A stretch of 64,000 nucleotides of DNA from Massilia sp. Bi118. Lineage in GTDB: Bacteria > Pseudomonadota > Gammaproteobacteria > Burkholderiales > Burkholderiaceae_D. Numbering within the stretch: position 1 is the stretch's first letter; the number at the start of each line of letters is the position of its first letter. Where the stretch lies: contig NZ_CAKKMV010000006.1 of NCBI RefSeq assembly GCF_918697865.1, positions 124,001 to 188,000 of the forward strand, in the 5' to 3' direction. The notes beneath the pieces were generated by a model that saw nothing but the letters and a program-made list of their open reading frames with translations, had not been told where the DNA came from and searched no databases. The position numbers and the translations under genes are program-made. Positions 8,548 through 18,078 of the stretch are shown here, piece by piece.

Positions 8548-9755
8548 ACGCCTACGTGCCCGGCCTGGCGCCGGCCGGCGTCGACACGCGTCCGCTGGTC
8601 GTGCACCTGGTGCACTCGCTCAGTATCGGCGGCATGGAAGTGCTGCTGGTCGACTGCATCAACCGCATGCCGGCCGAAGCCTACCGCCACGCCGTGGTGT
8701 GCCTGACGAATTACAGTTCGTTCGCCGACAACATCACCCGCCCGGACGTCGAACTCTACGCGCTGGGCAAGCCGCCCGGCCTGGGCCTGGCCACCCACGT
8801 CAAATTCTGGCAGCTGATGCGGCGCCTGCGCCCGACCGTGCTGCACACTTATAATCTGTCGGCGCTCGAGTACGCGTTCACGGCGACCCTGGCCGGCGTG
8901 CCGGTGCGGGTCCACGCCGAGCACGGACGCGACGCCAGCGATCCGCACGGCCTGAACCCCAAGCATAATTTCCTGCGCCGCCGCCTGGTCCCTTTCGTCG
9001 ACCGCTTCGTGCCGGTCTCGGACGACCTCGAACGCTGGCTGGGCGAGGTGGTGCGCATCCCGCGCGCCAAGACCCTGTTCATCAAGAACGGCGTCGACAC
9101 CGACAAGTTCGCGCCCGGCGGCAATCCGTCTCCCGATTCGCCATGGGCGGCGGGCGACTTCGTGATCGGCACCGTGGCGCGGGTGCAGGACGTCAAGAAC
9201 CACGCCTGCCTGGTCGAGGCCTTCGCGCGCCTGCGCGCGCTGCACCCCGAGCTGGCGACCAGACTCAAACTGTCGATCGTCGGCGACGGCCCGCTGCTGC
9301 CGGCGGTGCGGCGCCAGGTCGAAGAACTCGGCCTGCAGGACGCCGTCTGGCTGCCCGGCGCGCGTTCCGACATCAAGGCCCTGCTGCAATCGTTCTCGCT
9401 GTTCGCCCTGCCCTCGCTGGCCGAAGGCACGCCGGTCTCGCTGCTGGAAGCGATGGCCAGCGGCCTGCCGGTGGTGGCCTCGCGCGTCGGCGGCATCCCG
9501 GAAGTGGTGGCCGACGGCGAGCACGGGCTGCTGGTGCCGGCCGGCGACGCCGATGCGCTGGCGCAGGCGCTGGGCCGCTATGCGCGCAATCCGGACCTCG
9601 GCCCGCAGCACGGCCGCGCCGGGCGCGCGCGCGTCGAGGAGCGTTTCAGCATGCGCGCCATGCTGGCGTCCTACGGCGACCTGTACGACGGCCTGTGCCG
9701 CCGCAAGGCGCCGGTTTCATCTTCAAGCAAGAAAGCAAAATCATGTGCGGAATAG
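8544..9755 (+). CDS. TIGR03088-type XrtA-associated glycosyltransferase (GT4)
   Basis: A 403-residue retaining glycosyltransferase of the GT4 type. The N-terminal Rossmann domain starts VVHLVHSLSIGGMEVLL, and the C-terminal domain carries EGTPVSLLEAMASGLPVVAS, the conserved donor-binding E-x7-E element. The ATG at 8544 overlaps the exosortase stop (ATGA). Together with the glycosyltransferase before xrtA it forms the conserved pair flanking exosortase A in these loci. The sugar donor cannot be read from the sequence. Confidence 0.88.
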   Translation: MNAYVPGLAPAGVDTRPLVVHLVHSLSIGGMEVLLVDCINRMPAEAYRHAVVCLTNYSSFADNITRPDVELYALGKPPGLGLATHVKFWQLMRRLRPTVLHTYNLSALEYAFTATLAGVPVRVHAEHGRDASDPHGLNPKHNFLRRRLVPFVDRFVPVSDDLERWLGEVVRIPRAKTLFIKNGVDTDKFAPGGNPSPDSPWAAGDFVIGTVARVQDVKNHACLVEAFARLRALHPELATRLKLSIVGDGPLLPAVRRQVEELGLQDAVWLPGARSDIKALLQSFSLFALPSLAEGTPVSLLEAMASGLPVVASRVGGIPEVVADGEHGLLVPAGDADALAQALGRYARNPDLGPQHGRAGRARVEERFSMRAMLASYGDLYDGLCRRKAPVSSSSKKAKSCAE

Positions 9756-11638
9756 TCGGCATCTTTGACACCAACGGCAACCGGGACATCGACCGCGAAG
9801 CACTGCGGCGCATGAACGAGAGCCAGCATCACCGCGGCCCCGACGAGGGCGAGCTGTACACTGAAAAAGGCCTGGGCATGGGCCACCGCCGCCTGTCGGT
9901 GATCGACGTGGCGACCGGCCAGCAGCCGCTGCTGAACGCGGCGCGCGACACCGTCATCGTGTTCAACGGCGAGATCTACAACTACCGCGCGCTGCGCGAC
10001 GAGCTGATCGCCCTCGGCCACGTGTTCCAGACCAGGTCCGACACCGAGGTCGTGCTGCAGTCCTGGATCGCCTGGGGCGCCGACTGCGTGCGCCGCCTGC
10101 GCGGCATGTTCGCCTTCGGCATCTGGGACCGCCGCCAGCAGACCATGTTCCTGGCGCGCGACCACGTCGGCGTCAAGCCGATGTTCTACTCGCTGCTGCC
10201 GGGCGGCCTGTTCGTGTTCGGCTCCGAGCTGAAGTCGATCATGACCTTCCCGGAACTGTCGCGCCAGATCAACCCGCGCGCGGTCGAGGATTATTTCGCC
10301 TACGGCTACGTGCCGGAACCGAACACCATTTTCCACAACGCCTATAAACTCAGCCCCGGCCACTGCATCCTGCTGAAGGTGGGCGAGCGCGAAGTGCGGC
10401 CGCAGCGCTACTGGGACCTGCCGTTCAAGCCGGCGCCGGCGCGTCCGGAAGCCGAGGTCGAGCAGGAGCTGATCGCGCGCCTGCGCGAAGCCGTGCAGAG
10501 CCAGATGGAATCCGAAGTGCCGCTCGGCGCCTTCCTGTCCGGCGGCGTCGACTCGAGCGCGGTGGTCGCCATGATGGCCCAGGAAGACCGCGATCCGGTC
10601 ACCACCTGCTCGATCGGCTTCGACGATCCCGACTTCGACGAAAGCCGCTATGCCGACGCGGTAGCGCAGCGCTACCATACCAGGCACCACGCCCAGATCG
10701 TCGACAAGGACGACTACGGCCTGATCGACACCCTGGCCCACCTGTACGACGAACCCTTCGCCGACAGCTCGGCGATCCCGACCTACCGCGTCTGCCAGCT
10801 GGCGCGCCGCCACGTGACGGTGGCGCTGTCCGGCGACGGCGGCGACGAGAACTTCGCCGGCTACCGCCGCTACCGCTATGCGATGGCCGAGCACAGCGTG
10901 CGTTCGCGCGTGCCGGAAGCGATCCGTAAACCCTTGTTCGGCACCCTGGGCAGCATCTATCCGAAGGCCGACTGGGCGCCGCGCATGTTCCGCGCCAAGA
11001 CCACCTTCGAGGCGCTGGCGCGCGACCTGGTCGAGGGCTACTTCCACGGCGTGTCCATCATGCCCGACCGCGTGCGCGACCAGCTGTTCAGCGACAGCTT
11101 CCGCAGCGGCCTGCAGGGCTACCGCGCGGTCGAGGCGATGCGCGCCCACGCGAAGAATGCGCCGACCGACGATCCGCTGTCGCTGATCCAGTACGTCGAC
11201 TTCAAGACCTACCTGCCGGGCGACATCCTGACCAAGGTCGACCGCGCCAGCATGGCGCACTCGCTCGAAGTGCGGGTGCCGCTGCTGGACCATACTTTCC
11301 TCGAATGGGCGTCGACCCTGCCGCCCGACCTGAAGCTGCGCGGCGGCGAAGGCAAATACATCCTCAAGAAGGCGCTCGAGCCGCATCTGCCGCACGACAT
11401 CATGTACCGCGCCAAGAAGGGCTTTTCGATCCCGGTGGCCGACTGGCTGCGCGGCCCGCTGCGCGAAGCGGTCCGTAAATCGGTGCTCAGCACGCGCATG
11501 TTCGATACCGGCATCTTCAACCGCCGCTTCCTGGAGCAGATGGTGTCGCAGCACGAATCCGGCGCGGCGGACTACAGCGCGCCGCTGTGGTCGCTGATGA
11601 TGTTCGAGGCCTTCCTGCGGGTCAGCCTCGAATCCTGA
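9743..11638 (+). CDS. XrtA/PEP-CTERM system amidotransferase (asparagine synthase-like)
   Basis: A 631-residue enzyme with an N-terminal class II glutamine amidotransferase domain whose nucleophile is Cys2 (start MCGIVGIF). A C-terminal asparagine-synthase-type PP-loop domain follows (SGGVDSS, residues 266-272). It should use glutamine-derived ammonia and ATP to amidate a carboxylate; in EPS loci a uronic acid carboxyl is a reasonable target (inference). Housekeeping AsnB is an alternative, but position and length fit the exosortase-linked group (TIGR03108). It overlaps the previous gene by 13 bp and is the last gene of the first operon. Confidence 0.9.
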   Translation: MCGIVGIFDTNGNRDIDREALRRMNESQHHRGPDEGELYTEKGLGMGHRRLSVIDVATGQQPLLNAARDTVIVFNGEIYNYRALRDELIALGHVFQTRSDTEVVLQSWIAWGADCVRRLRGMFAFGIWDRRQQTMFLARDHVGVKPMFYSLLPGGLFVFGSELKSIMTFPELSRQINPRAVEDYFAYGYVPEPNTIFHNAYKLSPGHCILLKVGEREVRPQRYWDLPFKPAPARPEAEVEQELIARLREAVQSQMESEVPLGAFLSGGVDSSAVVAMMAQEDRDPVTTCSIGFDDPDFDESRYADAVAQRYHTRHHAQIVDKDDYGLIDTLAHLYDEPFADSSAIPTYRVCQLARRHVTVALSGDGGDENFAGYRRYRYAMAEHSVRSRVPEAIRKPLFGTLGSIYPKADWAPRMFRAKTTFEALARDLVEGYFHGVSIMPDRVRDQLFSDSFRSGLQGYRAVEAMRAHAKNAPTDDPLSLIQYVDFKTYLPGDILTKVDRASMAHSLEVRVPLLDHTFLEWASTLPPDLKLRGGEGKYILKKALEPHLPHDIMYRAKKGFSIPVADWLRGPLREAVRKSVLSTRMFDTGIFNRRFLEQMVSQHESGAADYSAPLWSLMMFEAFLRVSLES

Positions 11639-11656
11639 TCCCGACGCTCAGGGACG

Positions 11657-11683
11657 AAAAAAAAGCCACCCGCGGGTGGCTTT
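11657..11683 (-). terminator. Perfect palindromic rho-independent terminator after ugd
   Basis: Positions 11662-11683 are a perfect 22-base palindrome (AAAGCCACCC and its complement). On the minus strand it is followed by a run of eight T (A-run at 11657-11664 on the plus strand), giving a strong terminator 19 bp beyond the ugd stop. On the plus strand the stem is followed by TTTCTTC, so it may also stop transcription from the first EPS operon, which ends at 11638. Confidence 0.85.
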
Positions 11684-11701
11684 CTTCATGCTGCGGCGGA
11701 A

Positions 11702-13063
11702 TCAGCGGGCGCGGGCGCGGCGGCCGATGCCTTCGTAGTGCAGCCCGGCGGCCGTCACCAGCTCCGGCGGATAGATGTTGCGGCCGTCGAACACGGCGCG
11801 CGCCTTCAGTGCAGTAGCGAGCGCGCCGAAGTCCGGCGAACGGAACTCCTTCCATTCGGTGACCAGCACCAGCGCGTCGGCGCCCTGCACCGCCTCGCTG
11901 GCCGAGGTGACGATGCGCAGCAGTTCCGCGCAGCGCTGCGGGCCGTGCTCGGACAGCAGCATGCGGCTGGCTTCCTCGCTCGCGACCGGATCGTAGGCCA
12001 CGACCTTGGCGCCGGCCTCGAACAGGGCGCGGATCAGCACCAGGCTCGGGGCTTCGCGCATGTCGTCGGTGTTCGGCTTGAAAGACAGTCCCCACAGCGC
12101 GATCGTGCGGCCACGCAGGTGCTCGGCGCCGCCGAAGAAGCGGCACAGCTTGGTGAACAGCACGTGCTTCTGGTTTTCGTTGACCTTCTCGGTGGCTTCC
12201 AGCAGGTGCAGGGTCTGCTCGTGCTCGGAGGCGGTCTTGACCAGCGCCTTGACGTCCTTCGGGAAGCAGGAGCCGCCGTAGCCGGTGCCGGCATACAGGA
12301 AGTGCGAGCCGATGCGCGGATCCAGGCCCATGCCCAGGCGCACCGCCTCGATGTCGGCGCCCAGCACTTCGGCCAGGTTCGCGACTTCGTTCATGAAGCT
12401 GATGCGGGTCGCCAGCATGGCGTTGCAGGCGTACTTGGTCAGCTCGGCGCTGCGGATGTCCATCTCGACCAGCTTTTCGTGGTTGCGGTTGAACGGCGTG
12501 TACAGCTGGCGCATCAGGCGGCTGGCTTCGGCGCTGTCGCAGCCGATCACGATCCGGTCCGGGCGGGTGAAGTCTTCGATCGCCGCGCCTTCCTTCAGGA
12601 ATTCCGGATTGCTGACGACCGAGAATTCGACCGCTACGCCGCGCTTGTCCAGTTCCGACGCGATCGCGGCCCTGACCTTTTCGGCGGTGCCGACCGGGAC
12701 GGTCGACTTGTCGACCACCACCAGCGGACGCTCCATGCGCGCGCCGATGCTGCGCGCGGCCGACAGGATGTGGGTCAAGTCGGCGCTGCCGTCCTCGTCC
12801 GGCGGGGTGCCGACCGCCAGGAAAATCACGTCGGCGTGCGCCACCGCTTCGTCATAGCTGGTGGAAAACAACAGCCGGCCGGCACTGGCGTTGCGTGCAA
12901 CCAACGCGTCGAGTCCCGGCTCATGGATCGGAATCCCACCGTTGTTGAGCATGGCAATCTTGCGCTCGTCCACGTCCAGGCATAGCACGGTGTTGCCGAC
13001 GTCGGCAAAGCAAGCCCCCGACACCAGGCCTACATAGCCGGTGCCGATAATCGAAATTTTCAT
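11702..13063 (-). CDS. ugd: UDP-glucose 6-dehydrogenase
   Basis: A 453-residue NAD-dependent dehydrogenase oxidising UDP-glucose to UDP-glucuronate for the polysaccharide. The N-terminus has the Rossmann motif [10 protein letters not shown]. The active-site cysteine is C266 in [11 protein letters not shown], followed by the C-terminal UDP-binding domain. The ATG at 13063 ([12 protein letters not shown]) is chosen; the frame stays open to 13171, but the extra residues do not resemble the family. The gene stands alone on the minus strand between two plus-strand EPS operons, with its own terminator and an AT-rich upstream region. A related dehydrogenase for UDP-HexNAc lies at 38907-40196. Confidence 0.93.
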   Translation of the reverse strand: MKISIIGTGYVGLVSGACFADVGNTVLCLDVDERKIAMLNNGGIPIHEPGLDALVARNASAGRLLFSTSYDEAVAHADVIFLAVGTPPDEDGSADLTHILSAARSIGARMERPLVVVDKSTVPVGTAEKVRAAIASELDKRGVAVEFSVVSNPEFLKEGAAIEDFTRPDRIVIGCDSAEASRLMRQLYTPFNRNHEKLVEMDIRSAELTKYACNAMLATRISFMNEVANLAEVLGADIEAVRLGMGLDPRIGSHFLYAGTGYGGSCFPKDVKALVKTASEHEQTLHLLEATEKVNENQKHVLFTKLCRFFGGAEHLRGRTIALWGLSFKPNTDDMREAPSLVLIRALFEAGAKVVAYDPVASEEASRMLLSEHGPQRCAELLRIVTSASEAVQGADALVLVTEWKEFRSPDFGALATALKARAVFDGRNIYPPELVTAAGLHYEGIGRRARAR

Positions 13064-13359
13064 ATGAGATCCAGGCCTTCGAGAGGAAGCAGGAGCCTTG
13101 ACATGCGCTAAGACGGCGTCAAGGAATGGTTGAGTTAGCGAAAGACTAGCAGTTGCATAGAAATTTTGCAAACAAGCATCTTCTATCGTGCGTTGTAAAA
13201 AAAGAATAAAATAAAAACAAATATTGCTCGCACGAAACAGTGCGAAATTTTAATTTTTCTACGGTAAGATGCTGTTTTACTTTTGATATCTGTCACAATC
13301 GGCACTTGTGCTGCAGGGTTGATATCGGTTGGCACGCAGCTGCCTGCTTTGGCTTCGAC
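13064..13359. promoter_or_regulatory. AT-rich divergent intergenic region between ugd and the second EPS operon
   Basis: These 296 bp separate divergent genes and must hold promoters for both. The middle (about 13185-13300) is strikingly AT-rich for this genome. It contains an inverted repeat TCGCAC-N6-GTGCGA (13228-13233 and 13240-13245), followed on the plus strand by AATTTTAATTTTT. That could be an operator, or a weak hairpin terminator in a leader. I cannot assign a convincing -35/-10 pair. The plus-strand frame is open from 13240, but the coding start of the downstream glycosyltransferase is placed at 13360. Confidence 0.5.
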
Positions 13360-14535
13360 ATGAAATTACTTACCTTCAGCACCCTGTTTCCAAATTCGCA
13401 ACAGCCAAATCACGGTTTGTTCGTGGAAACCCGACTGCGTTACCTGGTCGCCAGTGGTGAAGTGCAATCGCGCGTCGTCGCGCCCATCCCCTGGTTTCCG
13501 CTTGCCCATCCGCGCTTCGGCCACTACGCGAAATACGCGGCGGTGCCGGCGCGCGCCGAGCGCAACGGACTGCAGGTCGAACATCCGCGCTACCTTGCCC
13601 TGCCGCGGGTCGGCATGAATGTGGCGCCGCTGCTGATGGCGCGCGCGGCGCGTTCGACCATCGGCCGCATCCTCGACGAAGGCTACGATTTCGACGCCAT
13701 CGACGCCCATTATTTCTATCCGGACGGTGTGGCCGCCGTCATGCTCGGCAAGTACTTCAACAAGCCGGTGGTGGTGACCGCCCGCGGCAGCGACATCAAC
13801 CTGCTGCCGCGCTACCGCATCCCGCGCAAGTTCATCCTGTGGGCGGCGGAAAACGCACGCGCCGTGATCACGGTCTGCAGCTACCTCAAGGACGAGATGG
13901 TGGGCTTGGGCGCACGCGCCGACCGCATCGTCCCGCTGCGCAACGGCGTCGACCTGCAGCGCTTCTCGCTGCTCGACAAGGACGCCGCCCGCGCCGCGCT
14001 GGGCCTGGACGCCTTCACCCTGCTGTCGGTCGGCCAGCTGGTGCCGCACAAGGGCCACGACATCGCGATCCGCGCGCTGCCGCAGCTGCCGGACGTGAGG
14101 CTGCTGGTGGCCGGCAGCGGTCCGGACCGCGAGCGCCTGGAACAGCTGGCGCGCGAGCTGGGCGTGGCCGAACGCGTGCGCCTGGTCGGCCCGGTGCCGC
14201 AGACCGAACTGCGCAATTATTACAACGCCGCCGACCTGCTGGTGCTGGCGTCCGAGCGCGAAGGCTGGGCCAACGTGCTGCTCGAATCCATGGCCTGCGG
14301 CACGCCGGTGGTGGCCAGCGCGGTCTGCGGCACGCCGGAGGTGGTGACCCAGCCCGAAGCCGGGCGCCTGATGGCTGAGCGCACCCCGGGCAGCCTGGTC
14401 GAAGCGGTGCGCCTGCTGCGCGCCGCCAGCCCCGAACGCAGCGCCACCCGCCGCTACGCCGAACGCTTCAGCTGGGACGACACGACCCAGGGTCAGATCG
14501 ATTTGTTCCGAAACATCATCATGGGGCAGAATTAA
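13360..14535 (+). CDS. Glycosyltransferase family 4 protein
   Basis: A 391-residue GT-B glycosyltransferase. The start at 13360 (MKLLTFSTLFPN) fits the family; the frame stays open upstream to 13240 but that part is Cys/His-rich and not family-like. The acceptor domain includes NHGLFVETRL and the TARGSDIN block (about residues 140-150). The donor domain has SVGQLVPHKGH and the acidic motif in REGWANVLLESMACG. It probably adds a sugar to the EPS repeat. It is the first gene of the second plus-strand operon, and the next gene begins at the base after its stop. Confidence 0.85.
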   Translation: MKLLTFSTLFPNSQQPNHGLFVETRLRYLVASGEVQSRVVAPIPWFPLAHPRFGHYAKYAAVPARAERNGLQVEHPRYLALPRVGMNVAPLLMARAARSTIGRILDEGYDFDAIDAHYFYPDGVAAVMLGKYFNKPVVVTARGSDINLLPRYRIPRKFILWAAENARAVITVCSYLKDEMVGLGARADRIVPLRNGVDLQRFSLLDKDAARAALGLDAFTLLSVGQLVPHKGHDIAIRALPQLPDVRLLVAGSGPDRERLEQLARELGVAERVRLVGPVPQTELRNYYNAADLLVLASEREGWANVLLESMACGTPVVASAVCGTPEVVTQPEAGRLMAERTPGSLVEAVRLLRAASPERSATRRYAERFSWDDTTQGQIDLFRNIIMGQN

Positions 14536-15723
14536 GTGCGCATTCTTTACCACCACCGTACGCGGTCCAAGGACGGCCAATACGTCCATATCGAAGAGAT
14601 GATCCATGCGCTGCGCAAGCAGGGCCACGAGGTGATCATCGTGGCGCCGCCGAGCGCGGAGACGGAGGACTTCGGTTCCGACGCCGGCGCGGTCGCGCTG
14701 CTCAAGCGCTGGCTGCCCAAGTGGTTCTACGAGCTGATGGAGCTGGGCTATTCGGCGGTGGCCTACCGCCGCCTGGCCAAGGCGATCCAGGAACACAAGC
14801 CGGACTGCATCTACGAGCGCTACAACCTGTTCCTGCCGGCCGGGATCTGGGCTGCGCGCCGCTACAAGCTGCCGCTGCTGCTCGAGGTGAATGCGCCGAT
14901 CCTGGAAGAACGCAGCCGCTACGACGGCCTGTCGCTGACCCGCCTGGCGCGCTGGTCGCAAGCCTACGCCTGGCGCAACGCCGACGTCACGCTGCCGGTG
15001 ACCCAGGTGCTGGGCGACATCGTGGCCTCCTACGGCGTCGATCCCAAGCGCATCGTGGTGATCCCGAACGGCATCAACGGCGAGCGTTTCGAATCCGCGC
15101 CGGACGTCGAGGCGGCCAAGCACGCCCTCGGCCTGGACGGCCGCCTGGTGCTGGGCTTCACGGGCTTCGTGCGCGACTGGCACGGCCTGGACAAGGTGCT
15201 GAACCTGATCGCCAACGACCCGCCGGCGTCGCGCCGCCACCTGCTGGTGGTCGGCGACGGCCCGGCCCGGCCCAACCTGGAACGCCAGGCGCGCGAGCTG
15301 GGCATCGAGAACCGCGTGACCTTCACCGGCATCGTCGGCCGCGACGACGTCGCGCGCCACGTGGCCGCCTTCGACGTCGCGCTGCAGCCGGCGGTGGTGG
15401 CCTACGCCTCGCCGCTCAAGCTGTTCGAATACCTCGCGCTGGGCAAGGCCATCGTCGGCCCGGCCCAGCCGAACATCGAAGAGATCCTGGTGCAGAACCA
15501 GAACGCGGTGCTGTTCGACCCGGACAACACGGACGCGCTGGCCGATGCGATCCAGGTGCTGTGCACCGACGATGCGCTGCGCGCCAGGGTCGCGGAAAAC
15601 GCCCGCGCCACGATCGTCACGCGCCAGCTGACCTGGGACGCGAATGCGCGCCGCGTGGTCGGCCTGTTCGACGAGCTGCTGCAGGACAGTCCGGCGCCGC
15701 AGCCGGAACGGCGTGCCGCCTGA
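14536..15723 (+). CDS. Glycosyltransferase family 4 protein
   Basis: A 395-residue GT4-like enzyme starting with GTG immediately after the previous TAA (zero spacing). The N-terminus, MRILYHHRTRSKDGQYVHI, resembles a group of EPS glycosyltransferases often found in XrtA loci. The donor domain shows LGFTGFVRDWHGL, VVGDGPARPNLE and the segment SPLKLFEYLALGKAIV, where the conserved acidic residue sits. The sugar specificity is not readable. It belongs to the same transcription unit as its neighbours. Confidence 0.85.
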   Translation: MRILYHHRTRSKDGQYVHIEEMIHALRKQGHEVIIVAPPSAETEDFGSDAGAVALLKRWLPKWFYELMELGYSAVAYRRLAKAIQEHKPDCIYERYNLFLPAGIWAARRYKLPLLLEVNAPILEERSRYDGLSLTRLARWSQAYAWRNADVTLPVTQVLGDIVASYGVDPKRIVVIPNGINGERFESAPDVEAAKHALGLDGRLVLGFTGFVRDWHGLDKVLNLIANDPPASRRHLLVVGDGPARPNLERQARELGIENRVTFTGIVGRDDVARHVAAFDVALQPAVVAYASPLKLFEYLALGKAIVGPAQPNIEEILVQNQNAVLFDPDNTDALADAIQVLCTDDALRARVAENARATIVTRQLTWDANARRVVGLFDELLQDSPAPQPERRAA

Positions 15724-15735
15724 CGGGGAGCCGGC

Positions 15736-16719
15736 ATGACGATCTACGTCCGTTCGCGTCACCCCGGTGCGCGCCTGGTGCGCTTCGCCGGAGACCGCCT
15801 TGCGCGCCAGGAGTCCGAGGGACGGCGCCTGTGCATCCTGAATTACCACCGCGTGCTGGCCCAGCCCGATCCGCTGGTTGGGTTCGAGCCGCACCTGGCG
15901 ATCTTCCGCTGGCAGATGAAACTGCTGGCCGATGGCTTCAACGTGCTGCCGCTGTCCGACGCAGTCGACCTGCTGGCGCGCGGCCGCCTGCCGGCGCGCG
16001 CGGTGGCGATCACCTTCGACGACGGCTACCGCTCGGTGCATGACCTGGCGCTGCCGGTGCTGCGCGAATACATGCTGCCGGCCACGGTGTTCGTCACCAG
16101 CGGCTTCCTCGACCACGGCAATATGTGGAACGACCGCATCCTGGAAGCAGTGCGGCGCCTGCCCGACGGCGCGCTCGACCTGGGCGCGCACGATGCCGGC
16201 AGCTACCAGCTGAACGGGCTGGAAGCGCGCCGCCACGCCGTGCGCCAGCTGACCCAGACCGCCAAATACCTGCCGCCGGAAGGGCGCGCCGTGCTGGTCG
16301 CCGAACTCGAACGGCGCGCCGGCGGCGCCGCGGCGCCGGACGTGATGCTGACCTCGGAGATGGTGCGCACGATGGCGCGCTCGAACATCGAGATCGGCGC
16401 GCACACGGTGTCGCACCCGATCCTGACCAGCCTGGACGACGACAGCGCGCGGCGCGAGATCGTCGCCTGCAAGCACGAGCTGGAAGCCGTGACCGGCGCC
16501 GCGGTGCGCCTTTTCGCCTACCCGAACGGCAAGGAAGGCCGCGACTTCGACCAGCGCCACGTGGCGATGGCGCGCGAAGCCGGCTATTCGGCGGCCTTTA
16601 CCACGGCGCTGGGCGCGGCCTCCAGCGGCGACGACCGCTTCCGCCTGCCGCGCAGCCTGCCATGGGACAGCAATCCGTTGCTGTTCTCCCTGCGCCTGCT
16701 GCGCTGGCTCGTGTTCTGA
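15736..16719 (+). CDS. Polysaccharide deacetylase family protein (NodB domain)
   Basis: A 327-residue carbohydrate esterase 4 protein, the second deacetylase in the locus. Motif 1 is TFDDGY (D95 and D96) and motif 2 is HTVSHP (H223 and H227), which together bind the metal. Residues 32-38 (LCILNYHRV) match the usual beginning of the domain. I see no clear signal peptide, so action on a cytoplasmic or lipid-linked sugar is more likely than on the exported polymer. It sits 12 bp after a glycosyltransferase and 12 bp before the polymerase/ligase. It differs in sequence and motif layout from the deacetylase at 3793-4677. Confidence 0.87.
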   Translation: MTIYVRSRHPGARLVRFAGDRLARQESEGRRLCILNYHRVLAQPDPLVGFEPHLAIFRWQMKLLADGFNVLPLSDAVDLLARGRLPARAVAITFDDGYRSVHDLALPVLREYMLPATVFVTSGFLDHGNMWNDRILEAVRRLPDGALDLGAHDAGSYQLNGLEARRHAVRQLTQTAKYLPPEGRAVLVAELERRAGGAAAPDVMLTSEMVRTMARSNIEIGAHTVSHPILTSLDDDSARREIVACKHELEAVTGAAVRLFAYPNGKEGRDFDQRHVAMAREAGYSAAFTTALGAASSGDDRFRLPRSLPWDSNPLLFSLRLLRWLVF

Positions 16720-16731
16720 TCCGGGATTGCC

Positions 16732-18042
16732 ATGCGTGACGTCTTTGTTTTCATCTTAATTTTCGGGACCATTCCCTTTATCCTGAAGCGGCCGGCCTAC
16801 GGCGTGATGGTATTCGCCTGGCTGAGCCTGATGAATCCGCACCGCCTGACCTACGGCGCCGCCTACGACTTCCAGTTTGCGCTGATGATCAGCGTGCTGA
16901 CCGTGTTCAGCATGCTGAAGTCGCGCGAACCCAAAATGATTCCCAAATTGCCCGTCCTGGTCGTCCTGGCCTGCTTTATTGCCTGGATGACGTTCACCAC
17001 TTTCTTTGCCAACGAACAGGTGCGCGCCTGGGCCGAATGGGAGCGGGTGATCAAGGAGATGGTGATGATCTTCATTACCATCGCCGTCTTGAACACCGAA
17101 CGGGACGTCAAACTGTTCGCCTGGGTGGTCGGCCTTTCGCTCGGATTCTATGGCGCCAAGGGTGGGATTTTCACGATCACTTCCGGCGGCACCAGCCGCG
17201 TGCTGGGTCCGCCTGATTCATATATTACGGACAACAACGATATCGCTCTGGCGCTGCTGACCACCGTTCCCCTCATCTGGTACCTGAGCCTGCAGGCACC
17301 ACGCAAGTGGATACGCTACGGCCTGCTGGCGCTGGCCTGCCTCACGATCACCGCGGCCGCCGGTTCATACTCGCGCGGCGCCTTGCTGGCCGGTGCGGCG
17401 ATGCTCAGCATGCTGTGGCTGCGTAACAAGAACAAGGTGCGTACTGCCCTGGTGCTGCTGGCCTTGGTCGGCGCCGTGTATGCGCTGATGCCCGAGAAGT
17501 GGTTCGGCCGCATGAACACGATCGGCGAATACAAGAGCGACGCCTCGGCCAACGGCCGCCTGAATGCCTGGCAGTTCGCCTACAACATCGCCTCCGACAG
17601 CCTGGCCGGCGGCGGTTACCGGACCTTCACGCCGCGCATGTTCCAGATTTATGCGCCGAACCCGCACGACGTGCACGCACCGCACAGCATCTACTTCCAG
17701 GTGATGGGGGAACACGGCTTCATCGGACTGGCGCTGTACTTGGTGTTCCTGTTCCTGGTCTGGCGCACCGGCACCCGCATCGTGCGCTTTTGCCGCGACA
17801 AGCCGGAGCTGAAATGGGCGTCCGACCTGGCCTCGATGTCCCAGGTCAGCATGATCGGTTTCATGGCCGGCGGCGCCTTCCTGTCGCTGGCGTATTTCGA
17901 CCTCCTTTACGACATCATGGTCTTGCTGGTGGCCATGGAAAAATTGCTGATGTACAAACAAAAAAAACCCAGTGTGCTGCCGGAGCAGGTACCGGCGTCC
18001 GCTGACGGTCTGGCGATACCAGCCCGCGTTCCGCCACGCTAG
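16732..18042 (+). CDS. O-antigen ligase/polymerase-like protein, exosortase A-associated (TIGR03097-like)
   Basis: A 436-residue polytopic membrane protein with about ten hydrophobic segments and one large periplasmic loop (about 250-330). That loop carries NGRLNAWQFAYNIA and the HDVHAPHSIYFQVMGEHG motif, typical of Wzy/WaaL-type enzymes. The opening IFGTIPFILKRPAYGVMVFAWLS fits the exosortase-linked group annotated as putative O-glycosylation ligases. It could polymerise the repeat unit or transfer it to an acceptor, and sequence alone does not decide. The flippase follows two genes later. Confidence 0.85.
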   Translation: MRDVFVFILIFGTIPFILKRPAYGVMVFAWLSLMNPHRLTYGAAYDFQFALMISVLTVFSMLKSREPKMIPKLPVLVVLACFIAWMTFTTFFANEQVRAWAEWERVIKEMVMIFITIAVLNTERDVKLFAWVVGLSLGFYGAKGGIFTITSGGTSRVLGPPDSYITDNNDIALALLTTVPLIWYLSLQAPRKWIRYGLLALACLTITAAAGSYSRGALLAGAAMLSMLWLRNKNKVRTALVLLALVGAVYALMPEKWFGRMNTIGEYKSDASANGRLNAWQFAYNIASDSLAGGGYRTFTPRMFQIYAPNPHDVHAPHSIYFQVMGEHGFIGLALYLVFLFLVWRTGTRIVRFCRDKPELKWASDLASMSQVSMIGFMAGGAFLSLAYFDLLYDIMVLLVAMEKLLMYKQKKPSVLPEQVPASADGLAIPARVPPR

Positions 18043-18078
18043 CCTCACGATTCAACAAGTTCTATTACTGGAAACATC

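Noticed and set aside
13330..13343. A sigma-54-like element, TGGCAC-N5-TGC, just before the first glycosyltransferase of the second operon
   Set aside because: The GG and GC elements are one base too close for an RpoN promoter, and the site is too near the ATG. A similar short-spaced match near 41905 was rejected for the same reason.
13366..16560. A 1064-codon open frame on the minus strand across the second EPS operon
   Set aside because: It is antisense to four well-supported genes. Its product is rich in Ala, Arg, Gly, His and Gln with no domain, as expected for a shadow frame in GC-rich coding DNA.
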